Source of the DNA: Pantoea sp. Cy-639
GTDB taxonomy: Bacteria; Pseudomonadota; Gammaproteobacteria; Pseudomonadales; Pseudomonadaceae
Length of the DNA: 64,000 bases
Direction of reading: 5' to 3'
Assembly (NCBI RefSeq): GCF_011752525.1
Contig: NZ_VWXI01000013.1
Location: 114,959 to 178,958 of the forward strand
The position numbers and the translations under genes are program-made. Below the pieces are notes generated by a model. It ran no database searches. It was not told the origin of the DNA and worked only from the letters and a program-made list of their open reading frames with translations. How positions within the stretch are numbered: position 1 is the stretch's first letter; each line of letters starts with the position of its first letter. Positions 1 to 8,703 of this stretch are shown here, piece after piece.

Positions 1-1096
1 CACCGGCTACTACGCCCGTAACCGGGTCGACGTGTTCTTCGGCACCGGCAGCTTCGCCGACGAGCAGACCATCGAAGTGGTCTGCCCCAATGGCGTGGTC
101 GAGAAGCTCAATGCCAAGCACATCATCATCGCCACTGGTTCGCGCCCGTACCGCCCGGCCGATATCGACTTCAACCATCCGCGTGTCTATGACAGCGACA
201 CCATCCTCAGCCTGAGCCACACGCCGCGCAAGCTGATCGTCTACGGCGCCGGGGTGATCGGCTGCGAATACGCTTCGATCTTCAGCGGCCTGGGCGTGCT
301 GGTGGAGCTGGTCGACAACCGCGGCCAGTTGCTGAGCTTCCTCGACTCGGAAATTTCCCAGGCGTTGAGCTACCACTTCAGCAACAACAACATCACCGTG
401 CGCCATAACGAAGATTACGAGCGCGTCGAAGGTCTGGACAACGGTGTGATCCTGCACCTGAAGTCGGGCAAGAAGATCAAGGCGGATGCCTTGCTGTGGT
501 GTAACGGCCGTACCGGCAACACCGACAAGCTGGGCCTGGAGAACATCGGCATCAAGGTCAACAGCCGTGGCCAGATCGAGGTCGACCAGGCCTACCGCAC
601 CAGCGTGCCGAACATCTATGGCGCCGGTGACGTGATCGGCTGGCCAAGCCTGGCCAGCGCCGCCCACGACCAGGGCCGCTCGGCCGCGGGCAGCATCGTC
701 GACAATGGCAGCTGGCGCTTCGTCGATGACGTGCCGACCGGCATTTACACCATCCCGGAGATCAGCTCGATCGGCAAGAACGAGCAGGAGCTGACCCAGG
801 CCAAGGTGCCGTACGAGGTGGGCAAGGCCTTCTTCAAGAGCATGGCGCGCGCGCAGATCGCCGGCGAGCCGCAAGGCATGCTGAAGATCCTGTTCCATCG
901 CGAGACCCTGGAGATCCTCGGCGTGCACTGCTTCGGCTACCAGGCCTCGGAGATCGTCCACATCGGTCAGGCGGTGATGAACCAGCCGGGCGAGCAGAAC
1001 AACCTGAAGTACTTCGTCAACACTACCTTCAACTACCCGACCATGGCCGAAGCCTATCGGGTAGCTGCCTACGATGGTCTGAACCGGCTTTTTTGA
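1..1096 (+). CDS. sthA: Soluble pyridine nucleotide transhydrogenase, 3' part
   Basis: Flavoprotein that interconverts NADPH and NADH in the cytoplasm. The 5' end lies outside the window; the frame is open from base 2 and about 364 of the usual ~464 residues are visible. The second Rossmann motif (VYGAGVIGCEYAS), the FAD-binding GAGDVIGWPSLASAA segment and the C-terminal dimerisation domain (HCFGYQASEIVHIGQ) are all present. The redox-active N-terminal region cannot be seen, but overall identity to SthA of Pseudomonas is strong by recognition. The gene converges on the glycerophosphodiesterase gene. Confidence 0.95.
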   Translation, partial: TGYYARNRVDVFFGTGSFADEQTIEVVCPNGVVEKLNAKHIIIATGSRPYRPADIDFNHPRVYDSDTILSLSHTPRKLIVYGAGVIGCEYASIFSGLGVLVELVDNRGQLLSFLDSEISQALSYHFSNNNITVRHNEDYERVEGLDNGVILHLKSGKKIKADALLWCNGRTGNTDKLGLENIGIKVNSRGQIEVDQAYRTSVPNIYGAGDVIGWPSLASAAHDQGRSAAGSIVDNGSWRFVDDVPTGIYTIPEISSIGKNEQELTQAKVPYEVGKAFFKSMARAQIAGEPQGMLKILFHRETLEILGVHCFGYQASEIVHIGQAVMNQPGEQNNLKYFVNTTFNYPTMAEAYRVAAYDGLNRLF

Positions 1097-1144
1097 GCGG
1101 CTCCGACCGGTGGCCTGAGCCGGTCGGGGAGACCGATTTCAGCC

Positions 1145-1861
1145 CTACCCGAGGGTGGTCCTGGCCAAACCGGGAAAGTCTGTAATCAGGCTGTCCACGC
1201 CGAAGTCGGCGAGCCGGCGCATCAGTGCCGGTTCGTTGACTGTCCATACCGACACGTGCAGCCCCTGGCGCTGGGCCTTTTCCAGGCGTTCGGGGGTGCA
1301 CAGCGTCCAGTTCAGCGCGAGCATCTCGCAAGCGTAGTTCTGCGCGACCTTCAGCGGGTCGAGCCAGGCGTACTCGGCCACCAGGCCGCGCTTGATGTCC
1401 GGCACCAACTCCTGAGCCGCACCCAGTACTTCCCGTGAGCTCGAGGTGATGGTCACCTTGTCCAGCAGGCCGTGTTGCTGGGCCAGCTCGCGGATGGCCA
1501 GCACGGTGCTGGCGGCGCGGGTGCGCGAGGCGCTCTTGACCTCCAGTTGCCAGTGCTCGAACGGGCACTTTTCGAACAGTTCCTCAAGTCTTGGGATGGG
1601 GCAGGGCTGCACGTGTCCCGGGCCGCCCTTGCGCGCGTCGTAGGTGACCAGTTCGGCCGCCGTATGCTCGACTACCTTGCCGCGACGGCCGGTGGTGCGC
1701 TTGAGGGTAGGGTCGTGGATCACCATCAGCTCGTTGTCGGCTGACAGGTGCAGGTCGAGTTCGCAGCGGGTCACGCCGTGCGACAGGCACTGGCGGAAGC
1801 TGGTCAGGGTGTTTTCCGGTGCTTCGCCCTTGGCGCCGCGGTGGCCGTAGATCAGGGTCAC
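1145..1861 (-). CDS. Glycerophosphodiester phosphodiesterase (GDPD family)
   Basis: Hydrolyses glycerophosphodiesters to glycerol-3-phosphate and an alcohol. The 238-residue protein starts at a GTG and has the family signature: HRG at residues 7-9, APENT at 14-18, then an ELDLHLS metal-binding segment and VIHDPTLKRTTG. A single TIM-barrel domain fills the protein and there is no signal peptide, so it is probably cytoplasmic (UgpQ-like rather than periplasmic GlpQ). The upstream PilZ gene lies 29 bp away on the same strand and may be co-transcribed. Confidence 0.9.
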   Translation of the reverse strand: MTLIYGHRGAKGEAPENTLTSFRQCLSHGVTRCELDLHLSADNELMVIHDPTLKRTTGRRGKVVEHTAAELVTYDARKGGPGHVQPCPIPRLEELFEKCPFEHWQLEVKSASRTRAASTVLAIRELAQQHGLLDKVTITSSSREVLGAAQELVPDIKRGLVAEYAWLDPLKVAQNYACEMLALNWTLCTPERLEKAQRQGLHVSVWTVNEPALMRRLADFGVDSLITDFPGLARTTLG

Positions 1862-1890
1862 GTTCGTTCCTTCAAATCAGAGAGCAGGGC

Positions 1891-2475
1891 TCAGGAGGCG
1901 GGATCGTTCTGTTCCAGTGCCTGGCGCCGTTGCTGTTGCTGGCGCTGCAGGATGTAGCGGGCGAGCAGTTGGCGCTGGGCGTCGGTCATGTCGGTGAATT
2001 CGGTACCGACCTCATAGTCGCCACCGGGACGCGGGTCGCAGTGGGTGACCCGGCCGCGCAGCAGCAGGCCGTGGGCGCGGGGCATCAGTACCATCTTGAC
2101 CTTGACCCGGGTGCCGGGGGCGATCTGCTGCGCCTGGGCGAACTCGATGCCGCCTTCGGAGATGATCACCGGGATCGGCGCGCCGATCTCGCCGATGAGC
2201 GTGTAGGCCACCACCGAGCTGAGCAGATCGAGGCGTTTGTTCTGGGCGCGCAGGAAGGCGGCCAGGGTGCGATCCTTTTCGCTCAGCTGACGCAGCAGGT
2301 GTTGCGACTCGAAGTCGGAGAGATGCAGCTCGCTGAGCAGGTTGAACAGTGGTGAATCATCTTGCAACAGTTCTGTTTCAAGGGCTTCGGCCGCGCTGAG
2401 AGGGCTGATTTGGAGTGCGATCCGATCTTCGATGCGGTAGTATTCGCGGCGATCTTCTTCGTCTAATGTCGTCAT
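1891..2475 (-). CDS. PilZ-domain protein (194 aa)
   Basis: Probable cyclic-di-GMP responsive protein. RREYYR at residues 9-14 gives the RxxxR half of the PilZ signature. The second half is divergent (ISEGG in place of D/NxSxxG), so binding of c-di-GMP is uncertain. The C-terminal half reads as a beta-barrel ending in a Gln-rich tail (LQRQQQQRRQ). The ATG at 2475 was chosen because the open frame further upstream runs antisense through lolC and has no PilZ-like sequence. It sits back to back with lolC, about 94 bp apart, which should hold both promoters. Confidence 0.85.
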   Translation of the reverse strand: MTTLDEEDRREYYRIEDRIALQISPLSAAEALETELLQDDSPLFNLLSELHLSDFESQHLLRQLSEKDRTLAAFLRAQNKRLDLLSSVVAYTLIGEIGAPIPVIISEGGIEFAQAQQIAPGTRVKVKMVLMPRAHGLLLRGRVTHCDPRPGGDYEVGTEFTDMTDAQRQLLARYILQRQQQQRRQALEQNDPAS

Positions 2476-2568
2476 GGCGAACCCAAGGTTACGGCGGTGG
2501 TCCGAGTGTAAAGCCGCCGCAGGCGCCTCGCCACAAGGACGTTCCCTTTCATCCGAACAAGCCCCGAC

Positions 2569-3819
2569 ATGTTCAGACCTCTTTTCGTATTCATTGGTAC
2601 GCGCTACACCCGTGCCAAGCGTCGCAATCACTTCGTCTCGTTCATTTCGCTGACCTCGATGATCGGCCTCGCCCTGGGCGTGGTGGTGATGATCGTGGTG
2701 CTCTCGGTGATGAACGGTTTCGACCACGAGATGCGTACCCGCGTGCTGGGGATGATCCCCCATGCCACGCTGGAGACCGGCCAGCCGATCGATGACTGGC
2801 AGGCCCTTGCCTCTAGAGTAAAGCAGAATCCGCAGGTGGCGGCGGTGGCGCCGTTCACCCAGATGCAGGGCCTGCTGACCCACGATGGCAAGGTGCAGAA
2901 GGTGCTGCTCAACGGCATCGACCCGGCGCGCGAGCGCGAGGTGTCGATCATCGACCACTTCGTCCAGGCCGGCAGCCTGGACAAGCTGGCGCCGGGCGAG
3001 TGGGGCATCATGATCGGCGACAAGGCCGCGCAGAAACTGGGCGTGGGCATCGGCGACAAGCTGACCTTCGTCGCCCCCGAGGTGAGCGTCACGCCGGCGG
3101 GCATGTTCCCGCGGATGAAGCGCTTCACCGTGGTCGGCACCTTCCACGTCGGCGCCGGCGAGATCGACGGCTACCTGGGCCTGACCAACATCGCCGACCT
3201 GTCGCGCCTGCACCGCTGGAAGGCCGACCAGGTCCAGGGCGTGCGCCTGAAGTTCGACGATCTGTTCCAGGCCCCGCGCGTGGCCTGGGACATCGCCCAG
3301 CGGTTGGGCGAGCAGGAATACTACCCGCGTGACTGGACCCGTACCCATGGCAACCTGTACCAGGCCATCCGCATGGAAAAATCCATGATCGGCCTGCTGC
3401 TGCTGCTGATCGTCGCGGTGGCCGCGTTCAACATCATTTCCACCCTGGTGATGGTGGTCAACGACAAGCGCGGCGACATCGCCATTCTCCGCACCCTGGG
3501 CGCCACGCCGGCGCAGATCATGGCCATTTTCATGGTCCAGGGCACCGTGATCGGCGTGGTCGGTACCTTGATCGGCGCGGTGCTGGGCATTCTCGGCGCG
3601 CTCAATGTGAGCGCGGCGATCGCCGGCATCGAGAAGCTGATCGGGCACAAGTTCCTCAACGCCGACGTGTACTTCATCGATTACCTGCCGTCGCAGATCC
3701 AGGCCCAGGACGTGTACATGGTCTGTGGTGCGGCGCTGGTCCTGAGTTTCTTCGCCACCCTGTACCCGGCCTGGCGCGCCTCGCGCACCCAGCCGGCAGA
3801 GGCGCTACGTTATGAGTGA
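2569..3819 (+). CDS. lolC: Lipoprotein-releasing ABC transporter permease LolC
   Basis: Inner-membrane subunit of the LolCDE complex, which extracts outer-membrane lipoproteins and passes them to LolA. It has 416 residues with the MacB/FtsX-like plan: one N-terminal transmembrane helix (FISLTSMIGLALGVVVM), a large periplasmic domain, then three C-terminal helices with the conserved NIISTLVMVVNDKRGDIAI segment. It is the first of three genes lolC-lolD-lolE, all on the plus strand. LolC and LolE here are clear paralogues; the assignment of C and E follows gene order. Confidence 0.93.
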   Translation: MFRPLFVFIGTRYTRAKRRNHFVSFISLTSMIGLALGVVVMIVVLSVMNGFDHEMRTRVLGMIPHATLETGQPIDDWQALASRVKQNPQVAAVAPFTQMQGLLTHDGKVQKVLLNGIDPAREREVSIIDHFVQAGSLDKLAPGEWGIMIGDKAAQKLGVGIGDKLTFVAPEVSVTPAGMFPRMKRFTVVGTFHVGAGEIDGYLGLTNIADLSRLHRWKADQVQGVRLKFDDLFQAPRVAWDIAQRLGEQEYYPRDWTRTHGNLYQAIRMEKSMIGLLLLLIVAVAAFNIISTLVMVVNDKRGDIAILRTLGATPAQIMAIFMVQGTVIGVVGTLIGAVLGILGALNVSAAIAGIEKLIGHKFLNADVYFIDYLPSQIQAQDVYMVCGAALVLSFFATLYPAWRASRTQPAEALRYE

Positions 3820-3826
3820 GTCGCGC

Positions 3827-4510
3827 ATGAGTGATAAAGCCGTGTTGAGTTGCCGCAACCTGGGCAAGAGCTACGATGAGGGCCCGGAGTCGGTGAAGGT
3901 GTTGTCCGGCCTGAACCTCGAGCTGCACCCAGGGGAGCGGGTGGCTATCGTCGGTAGCTCCGGCTCGGGCAAGAGTACCTTGCTCAACCTGCTGGGCGGC
4001 CTCGACACGCCGACCGAGGGCAGCGTCTGGCTGGCCGGCGAGGAGCTGTCGGCGCTGGGCGAACGTGCCCGCGGGTTGCTGCGCAACCGTGCGCTGGGCT
4101 TCGTCTATCAGTTCCACCACCTGCTGGCGGAGTTCACCGCGCTGGAGAACGCCTGCATGCCGCTGCTGATTGGCAAGACACCGATCCCGGAGGCCCGTGA
4201 GCGTGCCGAGGCGCTGCTCAAGCGCGTCGGCCTGGGCCATCGGCTGAATCACAAGCCGGCCGAGCTGTCCGGCGGCGAGCGCCAGCGCGTGGCGATCGCC
4301 CGTGCGCTGGTCAACCGCCCGGGCCTGGTGATGCTCGACGAGCCCACCGGCAACCTCGATCATCACACTGCCCAAGGCATCCAGGAATTGATGCAGGAGT
4401 TGTCCAGCCATTCGCAGACCGCGTTCCTGGTGGTGACCCACGACCTCAACCTGGCGCGGCAGATGGACCGTGTGCTGCGCCTGGAAGACGGGCACCTGGT
4501 GGCGATCTGA
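3827..4510 (+). CDS. lolD: Lipoprotein-releasing ABC transporter ATPase LolD
   Basis: ATPase of the LolCDE lipoprotein exporter. It shows Walker A (GSSGSGKST), the Q-loop with VYQFHHLLAEF, the signature LSGGERQR and Walker B (LVMLDEPTGNLD). The ATG at 3827 gives 227 residues beginning MSDKAVLSCRNLGKSY, the length I expect for Pseudomonas LolD. An in-frame ATG at 3812 overlaps the end of lolC by 8 bp, has an AGAGG upstream and cannot be excluded. Close spacing with lolC points to translational coupling. Confidence 0.94.
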   Translation: MSDKAVLSCRNLGKSYDEGPESVKVLSGLNLELHPGERVAIVGSSGSGKSTLLNLLGGLDTPTEGSVWLAGEELSALGERARGLLRNRALGFVYQFHHLLAEFTALENACMPLLIGKTPIPEARERAEALLKRVGLGHRLNHKPAELSGGERQRVAIARALVNRPGLVMLDEPTGNLDHHTAQGIQELMQELSSHSQTAFLVVTHDLNLARQMDRVLRLEDGHLVAI

Positions 4511-4572
4511 GTCGCTTGCACGGGGTTGCCTGAGGCGGCCCCGGTTCACTATTACATTGGGTGTTCCTGTTC

Positions 4573-5817
4573 ATGTTCAGACCCTTGCCCTTGTTCATCG
4601 GTGCTCGCTACACCCGTGCCAAGCGCCGCAACCACTTCATCTCGTTCATTTCCATGACTTCGATGATCGGTCTTTCGCTGGGTGTGCTGGCGATGATCAC
4701 CGTGCTTTCGGTGATGAACGGTTTCCAGCGCGAGATGAGCTCGCGCGTGCTTGGCCTGGTGCCCCATGCCGCGATCCTGGGCGTGCAGCCGCTGGACGAC
4801 TGGCGCAAGGTCGCCAGCGCTGCCGAGGGTAATCCGGCGGTGGTGGCTGCGGCACCGCTCACCGAGCTCGAAGGCATGCTGTCCTACAAAGGGGCGATGC
4901 AGCCGATCCAGGTCGCCGGCATCGATCCGGCCGAAGAGGACAAGGTCTCCATCGTCGGCCAGCATATCGTCCAGGGCAGCCTGCAGGCGCTGGTGCCGGG
5001 TGAGTATGGCGTGGTCATCGGCGAGCTCACGGCCCGGCGTTTTCGCCTCAATACCGGTGACAAGCTGACCTTGATCGTGCCTGAAATCAGCAAGGAGCCG
5101 GGCGGCATCACCCCGCGCATGCAGCGCCTGACCGTGGTCGGCATCTTCAAGGTGGGCGCCGAGCTGGATGGCTCCCAGGCCTATATCCATGTCGCCGACG
5201 CCGGCGAGATGCAGCGCTGGGCGCCGGGCCAGGTGCAGGGCGTGCGCCTGAAACTGCATGACCTGTACGCTGCGCCTCAGGTATCCAAGGCCATTGCCGC
5301 GGGGCTGGGCGAGGGTTACCGCGCCGACGACTGGTCGCATACCCAGGGCAGTCTGTTCAGTGCGATGAAGATGGAAAAGACCATGATCGGCCTGTTGCTG
5401 ATGATGATCATTGCAGTGGCGGCGTTCAACATCATCGCCACCCTGGTGATGGTGGTGAACGACAAGGGGGCGGACATCGCCATCTTGCGTACCATCGGTG
5501 CGACGCCGGCGCAGATCATGGGCACGTTCATGGTCCAGGGCAGCCTGATCGGCATCGTCGGCACGTTGCTGGGCGGGGTGCTGGGGGTGATCCTGGCGCT
5601 CAATGTCAGTGCCGTGGTCGGTTGGCTCGAGCGGGTCAGCGGACAGCACATCTTCACCTCCGACATCTACTTCATCAGCAGTCTGCCGTCGGAGCTGCAG
5701 TGGGGCGATGTGGCGATCATCTGTGTGGCCGGGCTGGTGATGAGCTTCCTGGCGACGATCTACCCGGCGTACCGTGCTTCGCAGATCGAGCCGGCGATGG
5801 CGTTGCGCTACGAGTAA
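4573..5817 (+). CDS. lolE: Lipoprotein-releasing ABC transporter permease LolE
   Basis: Second permease of LolCDE, 414 residues, strongly similar to LolC throughout (N-terminal MFRPLPLFIGARYTRAKRR against MFRPLFVFIGTRYTRAKRR in LolC). It has the same four-helix topology with a large periplasmic domain. The ATG at 4573 aligns with the LolC start; a GTG at 4561 would add four residues. The gene follows lolD by about 60 bp and closes the operon. Confidence 0.92.
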   Translation: MFRPLPLFIGARYTRAKRRNHFISFISMTSMIGLSLGVLAMITVLSVMNGFQREMSSRVLGLVPHAAILGVQPLDDWRKVASAAEGNPAVVAAAPLTELEGMLSYKGAMQPIQVAGIDPAEEDKVSIVGQHIVQGSLQALVPGEYGVVIGELTARRFRLNTGDKLTLIVPEISKEPGGITPRMQRLTVVGIFKVGAELDGSQAYIHVADAGEMQRWAPGQVQGVRLKLHDLYAAPQVSKAIAAGLGEGYRADDWSHTQGSLFSAMKMEKTMIGLLLMMIIAVAAFNIIATLVMVVNDKGADIAILRTIGATPAQIMGTFMVQGSLIGIVGTLLGGVLGVILALNVSAVVGWLERVSGQHIFTSDIYFISSLPSELQWGDVAIICVAGLVMSFLATIYPAYRASQIEPAMALRYE

Positions 5818-5820
5818 GCG

Positions 5821-5840
5821 CCCACGCTTTCAGGCGTGGG
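5821..5840. terminator. Hairpin between convergent lolE and copS
   Basis: CCCACGC, loop TTTCAG, GCGTGGG form a perfect 7-bp stem just after the lolE stop. A REP-like GCGGGCTTGCTCCGC follows. There is no T-tract, so this could be a REP-type barrier as much as an intrinsic terminator. It separates converging genes. Confidence 0.5.
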
Positions 5841-5864
5841 GGCGGGCTTGCTCCGCGATGGGGG

Positions 5865-7208
5865 CTATTCAGGCAGCTCGATCATGAAGCGCGTCCAGCC
5901 ACCTTCGCACTGAGCGCGAATCGTTCCGCCGTGCGCCTGCACGATCGAACGGGTGATCGCCAGTCCCAGGCCTGCATGCTCGCTGCTGCCGGCCTGGCGC
6001 GCCGGGTCGGCCCGGTAGAAGCGGTCGAACAGCCGCTCCAGCAAGGGCGGTGCAATGGCCGGCCCGGTGTTGGCCACGACGATGCGTATGCCCGACGTCA
6101 GGCTGACCCGAATCTCTCCTCCTGCCGGGGTGTAGCGCAGGGCATTGTCCAGCAGGTTCGACAAGGCGCGGCGCAACATGTGCCGGTCGCCTTCGACGTG
6201 GGCCTCGCCCTCGCGCAGCAAGCGCACCTTGGCATCCTCGGCCAGTGGCGCGTAGTACTCCAGCAACGCATCGGCCTCGGCGGCCAGATCCAGGCGCTGG
6301 TGGCTGGGTATCAGCAGGCCATGGTCGGCCTTGGCCAGATAGAGCATGTCGTTGACCAACTGGGCCATCCACTGCAACTCCTCGAGGTTGCCGTGCAGGG
6401 CCTCGCGGTACTCCTCCAGGCTGCGCGGGCGGGTGAGCGTGACCTGGGTATGGGTCAGCAGATTGGACAGCGGCGTGCGCAGCTCGTGGGCGATATCGGC
6501 GGAGAACGCCGACAGGCGCTGGAAGGCATCGTCCAGACGCTGCAGCATGGCATTGACGGTGCCGGCCAGTTCGGCCAACTCCTCGGGCATCTCGGCAGCC
6601 GGTAGCCGGGTGGTCAGCGAGCGCGCATTGACACTGGCGGCGACCTTGCCCATCTGTCGCAGCGGCTTCAGGCCGCGGCGCACGGCCCAGGCGCCGAGCA
6701 GGGCGGTGGCGAGCGCCGACAGGCCAACGGTGAGCCAGATCAGCCGCTGCATGCCTTGCAGGAAGTGCTGGTGGTGGGTGATGTCGAGGAGCAGCGTCAG
6801 CTGCGGCGAGTCGCTGCGGGCTGGGTCAAGATGGGTGCCGAGACTGCGATAGTCGACGCCCTGGCTGTGCAGCGTGCTGAGGTCGTCGTGCCCGGGTGCC
6901 GCCGGCAGGTCGCCGCGGCTGGCGAACCACAGCGAGCCATCGGTGCCGTGTACCTGCACGGCGAGATCGGACTGGTGGCTCAGTTCGTTGATCAGCGCTG
7001 GCAGGCGCGAAGGGAGCTGCTCGCGGCTGGCGACGCCCTCGAGCAGGCTGCGCATCAGTGACAGGCGGCCGCTGAGCAACTGCTGGTCAAGCTCGACGAA
7101 GTGCTGCTCGCTGGCGCGATTGAACAGCAGGCCGGCACTCAGCGACACCGTCGCGGTACAGGCAGCGAACAGCAGTGCCAGGCGGTTGCCGAGGGACAGG
7201 CGGCGCAT
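5865..7208 (-). CDS. copS: Heavy-metal sensor histidine kinase (CopS/CusS type)
   Basis: Membrane sensor kinase of 447 residues. Transmembrane helices lie near residues 9-28 and 153-175 around a periplasmic sensor of about 125 residues rich in His (THHQHF). A HAMP linker follows, then HisKA with the phospho-acceptor H241 in HELRTPLSN, and HATPase with the N-box NLLDNALRYTP and a GLGLAI G-box. Its ATG overlaps the stop of the regulator gene by one base (TGATG), so the pair is an operon. Copper is inferred from the partner regulator and the CopR-like box; silver or another metal is possible. Confidence 0.85.
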   Translation of the reverse strand: MRRLSLGNRLALLFAACTATVSLSAGLLFNRASEQHFVELDQQLLSGRLSLMRSLLEGVASREQLPSRLPALINELSHQSDLAVQVHGTDGSLWFASRGDLPAAPGHDDLSTLHSQGVDYRSLGTHLDPARSDSPQLTLLLDITHHQHFLQGMQRLIWLTVGLSALATALLGAWAVRRGLKPLRQMGKVAASVNARSLTTRLPAAEMPEELAELAGTVNAMLQRLDDAFQRLSAFSADIAHELRTPLSNLLTHTQVTLTRPRSLEEYREALHGNLEELQWMAQLVNDMLYLAKADHGLLIPSHQRLDLAAEADALLEYYAPLAEDAKVRLLREGEAHVEGDRHMLRRALSNLLDNALRYTPAGGEIRVSLTSGIRIVVANTGPAIAPPLLERLFDRFYRADPARQAGSSEHAGLGLAITRSIVQAHGGTIRAQCEGGWTRFMIELPE

Positions 7209-7888
7209 CAGTCCTGGCGCTCCTCGAGCACGTAGCCCATGCCGCGCACGGTATGGATGAGCCTGGTCGCGTGGCTGTCATCGATCTTCAGGCGCAGGCG
7301 GCGGATGGCCACTTCGATCACGTTGGTGTCGCTGTCGAAATTCATGTCCCATACCTGCGAGGCGATCAGCGACTTGGGGAGTACTTCGCCCTGGCGGCGC
7401 AGCAGCAGCTCGAGCAGGGCGAACTCCTTGGCGGTCAGGTCGATGCGCTGGCCGGCGCGCTCGGCGCGGCGGCGGATCAGGTCCAGGCGCAGGTCGACCA
7501 GGTTCAGGCAGGTGTCCTGGCTGGCGCTGGCGCCGCGGCGCAGCAGGCTGCGCACCCTGGCCAGCAGCTCGGAAAAGGCGAAGGGCTTGACCAGGTAGTC
7601 GTCGGCACCCAGCTCCAGGCCATGCACTCGGTCCTCGACGGCGTCGCGGGCGGTGAGGAACAGCACGGGCGTGTCGAGGCCGGCCTGGCGCACCGCCTCG
7701 AGGATCTGCCAGCCATTGCGCCCTGGGAGCATGACGTCGAGGATCAGCAGGTCGTGGTCACCGGTCAGCGCGAGGTGCTGACCGGTCTCGCCGTCGCCGG
7801 CCAGCTCCGTGGCGAAGCCGGCCTCGCTCAGGCCTTGGCGCAGGTACTGGCCGGTCTTGGCCTGGTCTTCGACGATCAGCAGTTTCAT
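7208..7888 (-). CDS. copR: Copper-type response regulator (CopR/CusR, OmpR family)
   Basis: DNA-binding response regulator of 226 residues. The receiver domain has D51 as phospho-acceptor in LILDVMLPGRNGW and the Lys of LVKPF; a winged-helix domain follows (LTAKEFALLELLL, DTNVIEVAIRRLR). The ATG at 7888 starts exactly at MKLLIVEDQ, so the 46 residues upstream in the open frame are not part of it. It is divergent from the cupredoxin gene. A long G-run lies in its leader and a CopR-like box in the shared intergenic region. Confidence 0.88.
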   Translation of the reverse strand: MKLLIVEDQAKTGQYLRQGLSEAGFATELAGDGETGQHLALTGDHDLLILDVMLPGRNGWQILEAVRQAGLDTPVLFLTARDAVEDRVHGLELGADDYLVKPFAFSELLARVRSLLRRGASASQDTCLNLVDLRLDLIRRRAERAGQRIDLTAKEFALLELLLRRQGEVLPKSLIASQVWDMNFDSDTNVIEVAIRRLRLKIDDSHATRLIHTVRGMGYVLEERQD

Positions 7889-8028
7889 GAGGGTCCTTGT
7901 AATGATGCGGCTTGTGGCGTGGGCGTGGAGCGGGGGGGGGGGCTGGGCGGGCGCCCGGCCCGCTCCCGCAAGGCCCGGGCCCTGGCGTCGAGGAAATGAT
8001 ACGTGACGATCTGGCGGCCTGCCCAAGC

Positions 8029-8044
8029 TGACAAAGTTGTAATC
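8029..8044. promoter_or_regulatory. Candidate CopR box between copRS and the cupredoxin gene
   Basis: TGACAAAGTTGTAATC fits the Pseudomonas cop-box pattern as I remember it (TGACAnnnTTGTnAT). It lies 73 bp before the cupredoxin start and about 140 bp before copR, placed to serve both divergent promoters. The match and its position are seen in the sequence; regulation is inferred. Confidence 0.65.
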
Positions 8045-8117
8045 TTCCTGTCAGCCAGCTGCCAGCCAGGCTTTTCGAGAATGGCACCATCTTCGCTGCA
8101 TTCATCCGGAGTCACCC

Positions 8118-8636
8118 ATGAAACACCTGTTCATCGCTAGCGCACTCGCCATGGTCAGCCTGCCGACCCTGGCTGACGAATCGAAGACTTTCGCTTTCGG
8201 CGAACCGGCTGCGGCGACCAAGGCCAGCCGCACCGTCGAAGTGGTGCTCAAGGACATCGCCTTTGAACCCAGGAGCCTGAAGGTCAAGGCTGGGGAAACT
8301 GTACGCTTCGTGCTGATCAATGAAGGCAAGCTGCCTCACGAGTTCAACCTCGGCGACAAGGCCATGCATGCCGAACACCAGAAAGAGATGGTCGCCATGC
8401 AGGGCAAGCTGTTCACGGCCGGCATGAACCATGAGGGCATGGATCATGGCCAGATGGACCACAGCCAGATGATGGGCGCCGGACATGGCCACGCCGGTGG
8501 CAATACCGTGCTGGTACAGCCGGGTCAGCGTGCCGAGTTGACCTGGACCTTCCGCAAGTCGGCGCCCATCGAGTTCGCCTGCAACGTGCCGGGGCATTAC
8601 CAGGCTGGGATGGTCGGGCCATTGACCATCGAGTGA
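8118..8636 (+). CDS. Periplasmic cupredoxin-domain copper protein
   Basis: Exported blue-copper-fold protein of 172 residues. Residues 1-19 form a signal peptide ending TLA. Cupredoxin metal ligands are visible: the His of LPHEFN, then Cys, His and Met in FACNVPGHYQAGM. An insertion in the middle is very rich in Met and His (MNHEGMDHGQMDHSQMM), typical of Cu(I)/Cu(II) binding in copper-tolerance proteins. It is divergent from copRS, from which it is separated by a CopR-like box, so copper-induced expression is likely. Role in periplasmic copper sequestration is inferred. Confidence 0.85.
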   Translation: MKHLFIASALAMVSLPTLADESKTFAFGEPAAATKASRTVEVVLKDIAFEPRSLKVKAGETVRFVLINEGKLPHEFNLGDKAMHAEHQKEMVAMQGKLFTAGMNHEGMDHGQMDHSQMMGAGHGHAGGNTVLVQPGQRAELTWTFRKSAPIEFACNVPGHYQAGMVGPLTIE

Positions 8637-8703
8637 CATCGGCCACAAGGCGGGGGCAAAACCGGTAGACTAGGGGCAATTTCGAACCTTCAGGTCAGAC
8701 ACC

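Noticed and set aside
2476..3648. N-terminal extension of the PilZ ORF through lolC
   Set aside because: The extension is antisense to lolC and has no PilZ-like or other domain; the ATG at 2475 is a sufficient start.
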